The notes: a model not told the origin generated them from the letters alone. A DNA stretch of 64,000 nt from Acridotheres tristis (GCA_037013685.1 CM072894.1:2420841-2484840), one strand, 5' to 3'. Numbered from the stretch's first letter, positions 20,862-34,900 are shown. Program-made: numbers and translations.

Positions 20862-21014
20862 CACAGGAGGGTTTGGTTTAGGAGAGACCTTAAAGATATT
20901 CCACCCCCTGCCATAGACAGGGACACCTTCCACTATCTCAGGCTGTTCCAAGCCCTGTCCAACCTGGCCTGGAACACTTCCAGGGATGAGGCAACCACAG
21001 CTTCTCTGGGCAAA
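20862..21014 (-). mobile_element. CR1 3'-end fragment
   Basis: The + strand reads gtttggtttaggagagacct, taaagatattccaccccctg, agggacaccttccactatct, ccaagccctgtccaacctgg and cacagcttctctgggcaaaa, the reverse complement of the CR1 3' UTR. It ends abruptly at an AT-rich junction. Confidence 0.87.
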
Positions 21015-22025
21015 ATATTTTAATATTTTTGGGTCACGGGGAGCAGCACTGGAGAGTTCCCTTCCTCCAAATTAAAGCTAGGAAATAATCATAATGCAAT
21101 TAATAGAGACCAGCTAGAAGAAAAAAATAAATTTACAGACAATGTTGATTGTGTATATGCACATTTCTTCGGTGTATTCCAAGTTTTCTTAGGACATACA
21201 TCCTGAATTCGGCAGGATGAGCGAAAAAAAACCCCAAAGCGTGGTGGGAATTCAGCTGTGAGATGTAGGACAGGCAGAAGGTGGCAGTGCAGGTGTTTGG
21301 TAAAGGCTGGAGCAGCAGCAGGCAAAGGAGATGGGATGCAGTGGCCTGGAAGGAGTCTGGCTTATCCATTTGACTTGTTAGGGATGTAAATCACAGCCTA
21401 AGTTCTGATAAATAATGAGAATGGACACGGGAAATAAAACCGCCATCTTTTCAATTTCAGCTGTAGAAAAAATTACCATTTCAAACTGCTCAGTTCCAAT
21501 CATTTCTAACGTTAGAAATCCCAACACTTACACACTGTTCCTGGAGGGAAAGCCTGTGCTTTTCTGGTCTAATGAGGATCAGTAATGTTGAGTGACTGGC
21601 CACGAAGCAGCTCTCCAGAAGCATTCCTTTGAACACAAGCAACCATTTTTGTGTGGGGAGTCCTTGTTAAGCAAGTTATGGATTATCAAAACCATTTTTT
21701 GTGCCTTACAAATCGCAGACCTTGCAGACACATCCGTGGGGAAGCTGTCCTTGCACAGGGAAGACCATGGAGAAATCTCTTCATGAAGGCCCCAGGGAAA
21801 GACTGACAGAGCAAAAGCTTGGCTGTTTTGCCTGTCTGATGAAATGTGCCACTCTCTCTGTAAGCCTCGTCCTTACTCTTAGGGAGAAGAGTGTTTTGTC
21901 AGTGATAATGAATTTAAGTGAACGTTTTGTTGGACTGGATGAGGAAAGAGAGGCACCATGGAGGCTGTGGGTGCCCTTTGTAGGATTTCAGCAGCATTAA
22001 ACAAAGAGATTTAGGCAGCCAAAGA
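21015..22025. other. Intergenic, no gene seen
   Basis: Unique, moderately AT-rich sequence with only short open frames and no recognised repeat. Confidence 0.45.
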
Positions 22026-22390
22026 TTAGATATAGATATAGATATAGATATAGATATAGATATAGATATAGATATAGATATAGATATAGATATAGATATA
22101 GATATATGATGTAGATGTAGACATAGATAAAGATTAGATATGGATATAGATGTAGATATATAGATATAGATATATAGATACATAGATATAGATGTAGCTA
22201 TAGATATAGAGATAATCATGTAGATGTAGATACAGATTAGATATAGATAGATATAGATGTAGATACAGACATAAAGATTATATATAGATATATAGATGTA
22301 TATAAAAAACTAAATAAATATAAATATAAATATAAATATAAATATAAATATAAATATAAATATAAATATAAATATAAATATAAAGAATAT
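22026..22390 (+). repeat. Compound hexamer tract: (ATAGAT)n grading into (TAAATA)n
   Basis: From about 22026 to 22107 the + strand is near-perfect gatata hexamers. A degenerate zone of gat/tag/tagatg variants follows to about 22300. Then about 13 near-perfect taaata hexamers run from 22306 to 22385. Both tracts keep a 6-bp period. Minus-strand open frames of Ile-Ser or Tyr-Leu alternations here are repeat artefacts. The tract directly abuts the 5' end of a CR1 fragment. Confidence 0.95.
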
Positions 22391-22395
22391 AGACA

Positions 22396-22506
22396 GAGCC
22401 ACATAGCTGGGTGGGGCTTGGAGCAACCTGGTGTAGCAGGAGATGTTCCTGCCCATGGAATGAGGTGAACTTGGAGGCCCCTTTCCAACCCAAACCATTC
22501 TGTGAT
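22396..22506 (+). mobile_element. CR1 3'-end fragment, plus orientation
   Basis: The + strand reads gtggggcttggagcaacctg, aggagatgttcctgcccatg, aatgaggtgaacttggaggc and ctttccaacccaaaccattc, then tgtgatctc, the sense CR1 3' terminus. It is only about 110 bp and sits immediately after the hexamer tract. Confidence 0.92.
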
Positions 22507-25500
22507 CTCAAAGCAAAGGCAAGAGGGCAGCAAGTGGAGGCACAGAGGCCCAGGCAGTGCCCAAGGGGAGGGCAGGGTATTTATTTGCTGTGTGCAGAGG
22601 GTACAGCACTGGTGCCAGAAGCTGTGCAGCATCATCTGGGTAGCAGCAGCAGGATAAAATGTGTTTGTGCATGCCCCAATAACCACCAGCAAAACCCCTG
22701 CCCAAGGAGAGTCAGCAGCACGTCAGAAAGAAGAGAGATTTATGAAAGGATGTGTTAGCAAAAGTTTATCCTTCCCAGAGTGGCAGCTTTATATCTGTTA
22801 AACTGCTGGGATTCTTTCCACTGGCTTGAGCTGGGTTTGAGTCAGACTTTGGAGACACAAACACCAGAGCAAGTCCAGACACCACTGGAGTCATAAACAA
22901 ACCTCCTGCCAGCTGCCCATCCACTCTTCTTCTGCATCAAAGTCACGAAAATAACAAATATGGTTCCTGAGAAGGCTTTTTTCAAGCGATGAGAGGACCT
23001 ACCTGTACTTCCCTAAAGAATGGAAGCAAAGCCCAAACCATTTCTCACAGCCAAGGGATCACAAGGAAAATTCTGGTTGGAGGAGACCTCAGGAGTTTCT
23101 CTCAGCCAACCTCCTCCTTGCTTGAAATCATCTTCTCTCCCTTTTTAACAACAGCACGAGCAACTTGTATGGAAAACATTGTTGGCATACACAGTGTTCC
23201 ATCTCTCCAAAGCAGTGCTGCTTGGTACAAAGGGAGTAAATTTCTTTTCTGTTTGAATGAAGAGAAATAGAAGATCTGTGAAACCCATCTGGAGGGCAGG
23301 TTTGGAATGGATTGATCCCTCCACGTGAAACTGCTTTGATACCTGTAACTCAGGTGATGATGGGTGGCTTTACATTTCCCCATTCCTCCTTAGGTGCAGG
23401 AGCTGGAGGGAGGAGTGATGGGAGCCTGGAGCCAGCCTGGGACATGGCCAGAGGGGTGATGTGGCAGCAGCAGCACCCACAGGGTCAGCAGTTCCTGTGA
23501 GCTTTTTGGGAATGAAGGGGCAGGAAGGAAGGGATCCTTGTTATCTCAGTGATTGGAGTTGCCCTGGGATTTGGAAACTCTGCTGCCATTCCCAAACATG
23601 CCCCACCTGCCTCTGCCCCTCAGGTCAGCCCAAAAGCAGCACGGGGAGGTTGTGCCCCTGGAACTGGTGGTGGCAAAATGCTCTTGGTGTGCTGGAGGTA
23701 TTGTCAAGGTCTTGATATTTCTGCATCTGTCTCCAAGTAAAGCTTTGTATCTCTAAAATGTTCACAATGCTATTATCCAAAAGACTCTGCTATAATACTT
23801 TCAAGATGTTTTGCTTCAATTTTGACTTTTTTTTTTTTTTTTTTATAATGCTCTCCAGCTTTTTAATATAAGCCAAATCAAGCATTGTTTCTATCCAGAA
23901 AATAACGTTTCAAATTTAGATCACAGCAGTGCTGGACCTGTTGGATTTTTTTCTAAATTCAGGGGAATGCATTTCTGATAAATCAGAATTTCCAGACAGA
24001 ATACCAGTTAGTTTAGTTTTAAGTCCTAACCCTGCCCAGTAATTAATTCTTTTTGTGATCTGCTTGGGGATGCACTAACACAGTGTGCTGCACAGCTGTC
24101 AGGAACATCCCAATTATTTTTTCGAGGGAAAATTACATTTCAAAACAAAAGGGAAGGGCATCTTTTAATCATTTTGACTATGTTTAAATGAGATCACCAA
24201 GAGAGACTATAGCTCTGCACAGACATGTGCAGGCATGCCTAGGAATTTGGCTTGCCTGCAGTTTATCTGTCCCAATTAAAGGCAGATGCAGCCTTTTGCT
24301 TCCATGGACATTTAGGAACTGGCAGATGTGCTAACAGGGAGAGAGCTCATACACAGCAACTGGTCCTGATCTAATCACACACATTCCTACAGTGCTGTTT
24401 GGCTCCAACCTGCCCGACTGCACAAACATTTTCAGTTTTCCTTCCTACCTCCTTGGACAAGATGCAGCGCAGGGATCACCCAAGTTTGGGTAATCAGGCA
24501 GTTTGCAGTTCACGTCTCATCTCCCCAGTCTGTGGCTAAAAAGGGGTATTATAGGATGGACAAAGGGGCTTAGGCTCCAATTCTGCTTTGCAGATGAACA
24601 GGAGCTTCCCTGGAATACCTGCAAACACTGGGAATGCTGGTGAGCGGCTCAGAAAGCCCAGCAGAAATCTGAAGTCTGCCTCGTGCTCAAATATCCAAGG
24701 AATATGGGAGCTGAGCACCCCCATTCCCTCACTGAGGGGCTGCTGATGGGCTGGGCGCTGCAGGGACCTGGGGAACTGCTGGAGCTGCAGCTCTGATGGA
24801 GCAGGGCCAGCAGGAGACAGAGACCTGACCAGCTCCCCTGCAGCCCTGGTGTCACCCACAAGCCCAGTTTGACCCAGACACACGTGAGAGGTCACTGCCA
24901 GCCCCTCTCAGCAGCATTTACTCCTTGAGCAGCAGCAGTGCACAGAAAGCTCCATTTCCAGAGGCAAACCCTTGGCCCATGCACCCAGCCTCCCTGGAGG
25001 TGAGCCAGCACAAACCCCTGCAGGCAGAGCTGGCACACAAGCAGGATGTCTCCAGGTAAGCTCAGTGCAGTTTTTGTTCCCTTACTAATGCAAAATTCTC
25101 TTTGAGTTACATATTCTTAAGAGTTTCAGGAAGCCTCACAGCAGCACCCATGCTTCACACCACTGCAGAGCACATGCAGGACCAGAGGGCTCTTTTCCAT
25201 CTTCCCCAGCTCTTATTTTTCTTTACAATGACACTACCCACCACCTTTTTTTTCAGATTCTTTCCTTACCTTTATTACTCTTAATAATTATCCTTTTTAA
25301 TTATTATTATTCTTTATAATTATTCTTATTATTCTTGTCATGTTATGTTTATCTTTACGTGGTTTTTACCTTTGAGCCTTCCCTTCCCCACCTCCCTATT
25401 TCCTAGCTTGCAATAAATCTGCAAGGTTTAAAAGCTGATGAGGTGGTAGGGGCTGAGTGGGAACAGGACCTCCTGAGGTCAGCAGTTACCAGGCTTTTCC

Positions 25501-26505
25501 TATATTTAGGAAAAGATGTAACCGTGGAACTATGTGAGGTGACAGACAGCAAACCTACGGCTCTGCTGTGAAATATGTGGCACAGAGGTAATCACCAGCC
25601 TGGGACTGTGTCCCACCCACCACCCTGTGCAGGAGAACTTGCTGGAGACAGCAAAATTCTTCTCTTTTTTTAATGATTCATGCAAATACAACCACCGATT
25701 TCAGGGGAGAGAGCTCCAGGCTTGAATCTGGGGGGACTGGTAGTCACTGTGCACTCCTAGATGAAAATAACATTTCTCAACGCTGAAGAAGGAACATCCA
25801 GAAGAGGTGAGTGGTGAGTGGCCCACTCCACCCAGCTTTTCATTGCTGTGTTTGCAGCTTCTTTAGGAGATGCTGTTCTCCATTTTTTTTCCATTTCTTT
25901 TAGATTAGAGACCAGCTGAACTTAGTGAACTAGCATTGGATAAAAAGGAAAATGAAGATGAACAAGGAGAGGGATGGCCGTGATCCTGAAATCCTGAGCA
26001 TTTTGACATTGGGTTTTCCCTTGCTAAGCTAAAACCTGGAAAAGCAGCACTGCAGGGTGATGCCTCCAAATACACAAAAGGCTGTAATTTACCCATTTAA
26101 TCTCACAGCCTTGCACAAAAGGGGTTTTAGTGCAGGGAGGATAATTGTGGGTAAGGAAGAGGTCATGATGGATGATGGGACTGTAAACACACCCAATTGA
26201 AGCAGTTTATCTTCTTGCTTTAAGTGCACCAAACACTATTTCTCACTTGGATTCCTTTGTCCAACACCTTCCCGGTTCAGCAGGATGTGAGCCCACATGT
26301 CCCAGGCCAGCAGAGCACCATCACTCCTGGCAGTGCACCCTTGAGATGTTTCTGCAGCTTCAGAGGTGGGTGAGCAGCAGCAGCTGTAAGGATGCCCAAA
26401 CCTCCCTGTGCCAGAGCTCCCAGGGTGCCATCCCATCCAGCTCCTTCCCGTCCTGCAGTGAAGATGGATACTGCTTGGAACAGTGTGGTGGGTTTTGTAC
26501 CAATT
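22507..26505. other. Intergenic, no gene seen
   Basis: This 4-kb stretch holds one faint CR1-like patch (23038-23150), a T17-18 run at about 23827-23844 and an AT-rich patch at 25280-25340 (att/tta repeats). I could not recognise any exon with splice and homology support. Confidence 0.45.
23038..23150 (-). mobile_element. Possible ancient CR1 scrap
   Basis: The + strand gaaaattctggttggaggag, acctcaggagtttctctcag and ccaacctcctccttgcttga resembles the reverse complement of an older CR1 subfamily 3' UTR (ggttggaagggacctctggag-type). It lacks a clear end. Confidence 0.45.
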
Positions 26506-27078
26506 AATTCGTGGTTTGTCCCAAGTTTCTTCTGTCTTCACTCAGAGCCAGGATTAAAAAACACACGAAGGAAACGGATTTTTTCGTGTTCGGGTTTGGT
26601 TGTTTATTAAATCTTATCTAAAGTTCAGCAACACTTCTAGCCACCAGCTAAAAGTGAGGAAAATGGAGGTGACTCCAGCTGTTACAAGGTCTCTGAAAGC
26701 TAAACAGTCCAACAGAGAATTAACACCTATAGTATTGATACTTTTAACCCAATAACCAAATTCCTGACCCTCAGTGCAGCACTGACTGTCCAACCAGAAA
26801 CTACTGCCTGAAACCATGAAGAAGAAGGAAGATGAACACTGCAAGAGACACCACCCAAAATCCTCCATCTTGTCCCATACCTATTACTGTATTATAAAAA
26901 TCTCAAATTTAAAACCCTTCACCATGTGAAATCACACACTTCTATTTAACTACACACTCATGATTTTAACTCCATCACTCAAATTTGGAGCCTTCTCCAA
27001 GGCCTCAGGTCAAAAGCAGTGTTCTCCTGGGGGTCACTGCCAGAAAGCTCAAAACCTCCAGGTTTCTGGGGTCCAGCA
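26506..27078 (-). mobile_element. Endogenous retroviral LTR, family A, copy 2 (solo type)
   Basis: About 570 bp are nearly identical to 51491-52076, and the right half also matches 1-289. On the minus strand it begins TGCTGGACCCC, contains a TATAATAC box-like stretch and, about 100 bp before its 3' end, AATAAA (+ strand tttatt near 26604), followed by a U5-like segment. That is standard LTR layout. CAATT flanks it at 26501-26505 and 27077-27081, a possible 5-bp target-site duplication. The outer boundaries are uncertain by up to about 20 bp because weak similarity continues left. No gag, pol or env sequence is adjacent. Confidence 0.8.
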
Positions 27079-28538
27079 ATTGCTCAGGACACAGCCCTCA
27101 GTGGCTTGGGGAAGCTCTCCCACTGATGCACGAGCAGAGGGTCTGTGCCCTGGAGCTCCTCACATCAATCACCACAGCTCTGCCCAGCCCAGGTGTCCTG
27201 GGGCTTGGCCCTGAACACTGGGCTTGTACAATTTCTTCTGGCTGTCTTGGAATGATTTGTGCCTTTGCAGATGCAGAAGTGGCTCCATCCTGAGCCAGGG
27301 CCAGTGACCTGTTACTGAGGTTGATAAGTGATAAATGACAGCAAGGAGCCAAGGGTATCCACTCTGACTCTCACATATGTCTTCAGTAAAAGAGGGTGGA
27401 GGAAAACACACATTTTGCTATATTAACCTGCTATTAACTTCTCAGTTTGAATTTCCAGCACTTGTTACAACCTTTTTTGGAATGATTTTCTACCCCAGGA
27501 AGAGGCAGATGTGCTGTTTTCACAGACTGCAAGTGCTTTGTGCTTGCTTTGCCCTGTGCAGGTTGGCACCTTGCTTAGGTAGATAAAACCAGAACAACCA
27601 TTCCAGCTGAGGATTTTATTTAGTTTCAGGTTTCTTTAGGACAACAGGCCTGCACTGGAGGAATGAAGGATGCCTTGCCAGGCAGAGGTGGGCATTTAGG
27701 CAACACAGTTTGATGGGAGAGCTGAAAAAAAGTGTGACCCTGAATTTGTCCACTGTGGAGCACAGAAACCTCTCCATAAAGGACTCTGGGAAGAGGATGG
27801 GGTGGCAGGCAGCTGTTTCCTTCTACCCTTACCAGAGGCACTTATCTCTCCTGAGCTGATATTATTCTCTACGAAATAGCCTATAAAAGATTAAATTCAA
27901 GCTATCTCTTTCCATTTGTATTCCTCCTGTGTAGTCCTTTGAACTGTATTTTAATTCTCCCTGTTCCCTAACCTCATTTCAGCTGCTGGTGGTGGAAGGT
28001 ATTTAAAGTTACAGCCATAATCCCACGGGCCACCATGAAAGAAATTAGGGGGGGAAAAAAGAAAGAAGAAGGAGGAAACACAGAAAGAAATCCCAGGTCT
28101 GTCTGATGCACAGCAATGCTTATATTTCAATTACAGAGAGTGAGGGGCCAGACTCAACAGAGTCTGAGACAGGGAATGGAAGAATTATGTTGGAAAACCA
28201 GACAGTGAATCCATAAAAGAGCAAGTGGCTGTAAATGGCTAATCCAGGTAACACAGTGGGCAGGTGGTGACCATGCTTCCCATCAGAACTGAGCACCCAC
28301 CACTGATTTACCTGCTCCTGCAGGGCAGGGGTGGCCCCTGGGTGCCCGGGTGATGGCATTCAGAAAGCATCACTCTGAAAATTAAACAGAGCTGATGGGG
28401 GGCAGGCATTTCCCAACACCATTTCCTTGATCCTTCCTTCCTCATGAAGGGCAGAGGAGATTTCTGTCCTGCCCACTGGTGTTTGGTCCTGCTGCTGCCA
28501 AACCTGCACACCCTGGGCCAGGCACAGGCTCCAGGGCT
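27079..28538. other. Intergenic, no gene seen
   Basis: Unique sequence between the family A LTR and the GATG array. There is no recognisable exon or repeat. Confidence 0.45.
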
Positions 28539-31500
28539 GATGGATGATGGATGGATGGATGGATGGATGGATGGATGGATGGATGGATGGATGATGGATG
28601 GATGGATGATGGATGATGGATGGATGATGGATGGATGGATGGATGGATGGATGGATGGATGGATGGATGGATGGATGGATGGATGATGGATGATGGATGG
28701 ATGATGGATGGATGATGGATGGATGGATGGATGATGGATGGATGATGGAGGATGGATGGATGGATGGATGGATGATGGATGGATGATGGATGATGGATGG
28801 ATGGATGGATGGATGGATGGATGGATGATGGATGGATGATGGATGATGGATGGATGGATGGATGGATGATGGATGATGGATGATGGATGGATGGATGATG
28901 GATGATGGATGATGGATGGATGATGGATGGATGGATGGATGGATGGATGGATGGATGGATGGATGATGGATGGATGATGGATGGATGATGGATGGATGAT
29001 GGATGGATGAATGATGGATGATGGATGGATGATGGATGGATGGATGATGGATGGATGGATGATGGATGATGGATGGATGGATGATGGATGGATGGATGAT
29101 GGATGGATGATGGATGGATGAATGATGGATGATGGATGGATGATGGATGATGGATGGATGATGGATGGATGATGGATGGATGATGGATGGATGATGGATG
29201 ATGGATGGATGGATGGATGGATGGATGATGGATGATGGATGATGGATGGATGGATGGATGGATGGATGGATGGATGATGGATGGATGATGGATGGATGAA
29301 TGATGGATGATGGATGGATGATGGATGGATGGATGATGGATGGATGGATGATGGATGGATGGATGGATGGATGGATGATGGATGATGGATGGATGGATGA
29401 TGGATGGATGGATGATGGATGGATGATGGATGATGGATGGATGGATGATGGATGGATGGATGATGGATGGAGGATGGATGGAGGATGGATGGATGGATGA
29501 TGGATGGATGATGGATGGATGGATGATGGATGATGGATGGATGGATGATGGATGGATGGATGATGGATGGATGATGGATGGATGAATGATGGATGATGGA
29601 TGGATGATGGATGATGGATGGATGATGGATGGATGATGGATGGATGGATGGATGGATGGATGGATGGATGATGGATGATGGATGGATGGATGGATGATGG
29701 ATGATGGATGGATGATGGAGGATGGATGGATGATGGATGGATGGATGGATGGATGGATGGATGGATGGATGGATGATGGATGGATGATGGATGGATGATG
29801 GATGATGGATGGATGGATGGATGGATGATGGATGATGGATGATGGATGGATGGATGATGGATGATGGATGATGGATGGATGATGGAGGATGGATGGATGA
29901 TGGATGGATGGATGGATGGATGGATGGATGGATGGATGATGGATGGATGATGGATGGATGAATGATGGATGATGGATGGATGATGGATGGATGGATGATG
30001 GATGGATGGATGATGGATGATGGATGGATGGATGATGGATGGATGAATGATGGATGATGGATGGATGATGGATGGATGATGGATGGATGGATGGATGGAT
30101 GGATGGATGATGGATGATGGATGATGGATGGATGATGGATGATGGATGGATGGATGATGGACGATGGATGGATGATGGATGGATGGATGATGGATGGATG
30201 GATGGATGATGGATGGATGGATGGATGGATGGATGGATGGATGATGGATGGATGATGGATGGACGATGGATGGATGATGGATGGATGGATGATGGATGGA
30301 TGGATGGATGATGGATGGATGGATGGATGGATGATGGATGAATGATGGATGGATGGATGGATGGATGGATGGATGGATGGATGATGGATGGATGGATGGA
30401 TGGATGGATGGATGGATGGATGATGGATGGATGATGGATGGATGATGGATGATGGATGGATGGATGGATGATGGATGGATGGATGATGGATGGATGGATG
30501 GATGGATGGATGATGGATGATGGATGGATGGATGGATGATGGATGGATGGATGGATGGATGATGGATGGATGGATGGATGATGGATGATGGATGGATGGA
30601 TGGATGGATGGATGGATGATGGATGGATGGATGGATGGATGATGGATGGATGATGGATGATGGATGGATGGATGGATGGATGGATGGATGGATGGATGAT
30701 GGATGATGGATGGATGGATGGATGGATGATGGATGATGGATGGATGGATGGATGGATGGATGATGGATGATGGATGGATGGATGGATGATGGATGGATGG
30801 ATGGATGGATGGATGGATGGATGGATGGATGATGGATGGATGGATGATGGATGGATGGATGGATGATGGATGATGGATGGATGGATGATGGATGGATGGA
30901 TGGATGGATGATGGATGAATGATGGATGGATGGATGGATGGATGGATGATGGATGGATGATGGATGATGGATGGATGGATGATGGATGATGGATGGATGG
31001 ATGGATGGATGGATGGATGATGGATGGATGGATGGATGGATGGATGGATGGATGGATGATGGATGGATGATGGATGATGGATGGATGGATGGATGGATGA
31101 TGGATGGATGGATGATGGATGGATGGATGGATGGATGGATGGATGATGGATGATGGATGGATGGATGGATGGATGGATGGATGATGGATGGATGGATGGA
31201 TGATGGATGATGGATGATGGATGGATGATGGAGGATGGATGGATGGATGGATGGATGGATGGATGATGGATGGATGATGGATGGATGGATGGATGGATGG
31301 ATGGATGGATGGATGATGGATGGATGGATGGATGGATGGATGATGGATGATGGATGGATGGATGGATGGATGGATGATGGATGATGGATGGATGGATGGA
31401 TGATGGATGGATGGATGGATGGATGGATGGATGGATGGATGGATGATGGATGGATGGATGATGGATGGATGGATGGATGATGGATGATGGATGGATGGAT

Positions 31501-31966
31501 GGATGGATGGATGGATGGATGGATGGATGATGGATGGATGGATGGATGATGGATGATGGATGGATGGATGGATGGATGGATGGATGGATGGATGATGGAT
31601 GGATGATGGATGATGGATGGATGGATGGATGGATGGATGGATGGATGATGGATGGATGGATGGATGGATGATGGATGATGGATGGATGGATGGATGGATG
31701 GATGGATGATGGATGATGGATGGATGGATGGATGATGGATGGATGGATGGATGGATGGATGGATGGATGGATGGATGATGGATGGATGGATGATGGATGG
31801 ATGGATGGATGATGGATGGATGGATGGATGGATGGATGGATGGATGGATGATGGATGGATGGATGGATGGATGGATGGATGGATGATGGATGATGGATGG
31901 ATGATGGATGATGGATGGATGGATGGATGGATGGATGATGGATGATGGATGATGGATGGATGGATA
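28539..31966 (+). repeat. 3.4-kb GATG/GAT mosaic satellite
   Basis: About 3428 bp are made almost entirely of gatg tetramers broken by gat trimers (gatggatgatggatg). The + strand has essentially no C apart from two gacg variants (about 30161 and 30262). Other variants are gaatg (about 29009, 29120, 29297, 29584, 29960, 30045, 30340, 30917) and gagg (about 28748, 29469, 29481, 29717, 29884, 31230). Fourteen of the 16 variants lie left of 30345, so the right half is more homogeneous with longer uninterrupted tetramer runs. Because catc lacks stops in every phase, two minus-strand frames stay open for 1324 and 1274 codons as His-Pro-Ser-Ile repeats; these are not credible genes. Confidence 0.98.
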
Positions 31967-34900
31967 AAGGAGCCCTCTGTGCCCCCCCAGCCTCTCTGAT
32001 AAGCAAGCCTGCCTGAGCCGAGTCCCAGGCTGACCTGGGCAGGGCTCCCTGCACTAACAGAGGAGCAATGTGGGATTTGGTGAATGAGGCTGGGCAGGGA
32101 TTTGTGTGCTGGAGGTGACATGGTACAGCTGCCTTCCCCAGGGAGATTAAGAACCCAGCTGGCTCCTTGGGGCCACTTCTCCAATTACCCAAGATTTTCC
32201 TCCACGTCTCATAAATCCCCTGGCTGCTTGGCCCCTGTGAACACCCATCCAAGTTCCCTGCATCCTGTTCCTGGGCTAACAAGGGAGTGTTTCAAAGTAA
32301 CTCTGAGCAGGGTGATGCCAAGCCAGAAACCTCGAGGAGGATATTGCAAGCCAGGCTTTGAAGGCAGGGTTTGTTTAGGGACATCAGGTTTCACTTGGAT
32401 CTGCTGATACCGGACATGCCAACAAGAAATCTCAAGTACCAGGCAAAAGTGAGTAAGATTTTCAGGATCTGGATACCTTTGGCTGAGCAGCACATAAACA
32501 TTCTGCCCTCTCCTCAGCAGGGAGGGGAGGAGAAACCACTCTGGGTTTAATCAGAGCTCTCAGACTTCCCCAACAAGCACAACCATCAGCACCTCTCCCT
32601 TCCCAGTGCAGCCAGCAATCACAAACCAGGGCCAGCAGAAAGCCAGCAGGGGCTCAGGATAGAATGTGTGTGTTTGAAGAGTGCAGAGCTGAGACTAGAG
32701 CTGAGCCCTGTCAGGTTCCACTGTTTTCCTACAGAGATGTCAGTCAGGCTTACTGAGGTCACCAGGAGAGCTGTAAACACACAGTGCTGCTTCATCTTTA
32801 GAAAGGAATTAAATAGTAAGAAATCCTGCTTGACAACAAGGACAATGAGAAAATGGGATATAGCCTCCTGAATTTCCAAACTGTGCCTTGGATCTGATCC
32901 TGTTAAGAAGAGGGTTTCAAAAGAGGTTTAATTCTCCCTGTCCCTGCCTGCCTCTGGCCATGCTTTTCCAACAGGAGATGGGACCAGTCTTTTTCCAGAA
33001 GGCACTCCAGGTGGGAGATGCTTGCTTTCTGGTTTGCTGCTTTCCATCAGGGCACGTCACAAGCCCTGGAAGCTGTATTGAACAGCTTGATGCTTTTAGG
33101 AGATGCAGCAGATGCAGCCAGGCTTTTATCTCCCAGAGCCTCCAAAGAGCTGGATCTGTATTTTATTTCAATGATCTCTCAATTGCTGATGATTGCATAG
33201 AGCAGGAGAACAGACCCATTTGGATAATCCCTGCTTGGTCAAAGCCTATATTTAACCTCAATTCCTGTCTCCCTTTCCAACAGTCCATGATAAGGCTTAT
33301 TTTCCAGCCAGCACCTGAACACCCAGAAGTCCTCAAGAAATCAGCCTTAGAGCTGGAAAAGATCCCAAAAGAGTGCCTGCCAGGAGCTGAGACCAGCACC
33401 TCTAATTGCTGTGAGCTCCCTTTACCCACCAGTGAATCCCCATCTCTAGGAGTGGAAGCAGAGCTGCTGCACCAGCTCCACCTGTGAAGGGTGGCAGTGC
33501 CAGTGGTCTCTCCAAACAGTTCCATTTCATCCCATCACCATCCATCTGCAGCTGTGTTCCCCAAGTCATTCCCTGGGAGCTTGATGACCTTATAAAGCAT
33601 GACTGGGTTTTGTTTAAAGAAACAAAACCAGCTGCCTGCAGGCTACTTTGATCCTAAACAGTATTTTTAAGTACTGGGGCTGGGTGAGGCTATGAAATAA
33701 TCTGCTGGTGGGTCAAATCTCATTTTGCAGGGACCCTCTCTGTGAAACAGCACACCTCATTTCCTTGCTCAGTGTCAAATATTTTCTGTCTGGCTGAGTA
33801 GAAAGGCTATTTCCCAGCAAGCCCAAATATCTGCCTTTGCACTGGTGCATCCTTTCCCTCACACATGTGTACACACACTCAGTTTTGCAGAGGAGCCAGA
33901 CACAAAGCCAAGGTGAAAAAGCAGCAATCAAAGTTGCACACAAAGCAAAAAAATGCCCCCAAATGCCATTAACTTCCAGGAAACAGCAAACCTTGAGAGT
34001 CCAAATCACCCTCGGTGAGAGCAAGCCCAGCTCCATTAGGTTCTACAGACTCTGTTACACTTCACTGAAGTAGGTCTTTTGGGGTTTATTTGAGGTTAAC
34101 TGCCCAAATCCCTGGCTTGCAGAGCTCTTTATGTCCAAGATAACAAATGCAAAGGCAAATAGGAGCTAAGAAAGAGGCTGTGCCAGCCCCTGGTTCCCTG
34201 CTCTGGCTGCCTGTGTTTGCTGACAGCACAACTATGCAAAGCATTTGGCTCCACACACAGCATGGCTGTCCTGCTTTTATTCCAGCAGTCCCAAACATGG
34301 CCCATTTCTCTTCTGTTTGCTCCTGGGGGCTTTGCAAAGCAGCCAGGTAGGGATAGCCACAGAGAGTAAACATGTCTTATCAGCACTTTTCCTTGACAAG
34401 GAGAGTGAATTATAAACAGGGCCTGACCACCCTGGGCACAAGAGCTGGGCTTTGTCTGCACCTGGAGGATGCTGCAGTGGGAAAAGCCAGCCACTGGTCA
34501 AACTGGGATGAAGCCTAATGCTGCAAGAGGCCAGAGCTGCTGGTGCCATAGAGCTGCCCCAGAGGATGGATGCTCTCAGAGCAAGGACAGTGGGACACCT
34601 GGCCATGTCACTGCTGCACCGTGGTGGAGTTTTCCATGGCTGCTCAGCTCCAGGCACAGGAAATCCAGATGCAGACCAGCATCAGGCAAATGTCTCAGTG
34701 CCTGGCACCCCACAACACCCCTGTATCCTCTGTTTTCTCATGCATGAGCAAGTCTGGTCTCTATTTGCAAGTGCAGCAATTAAGCTCACGTTCAAATGTC
34801 TGTGTGATCCAGGACTCAGAACCATGAACCTCACAGTGAAACATCAAACCAGTCTCTCTTTAACACATACTTATCTCATAGATAAAAATGGACAGATGAG

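Noticed and set aside
28308..32282. Minus-strand open frames of 1324 and 1274 codons made of His-Pro-Ser-Ile repeats
   Set aside because: They are the catc satellite read in two phases. The repeat has no stop in any phase, the flanking parts resemble no protein, and two overlapping frames are equally open.
32888..33487. Plus-strand 199-codon open frame in unique sequence
   Set aside because: Length alone is its only support. No known family, no splice context, no CpG island and no polyadenylation signal close behind.
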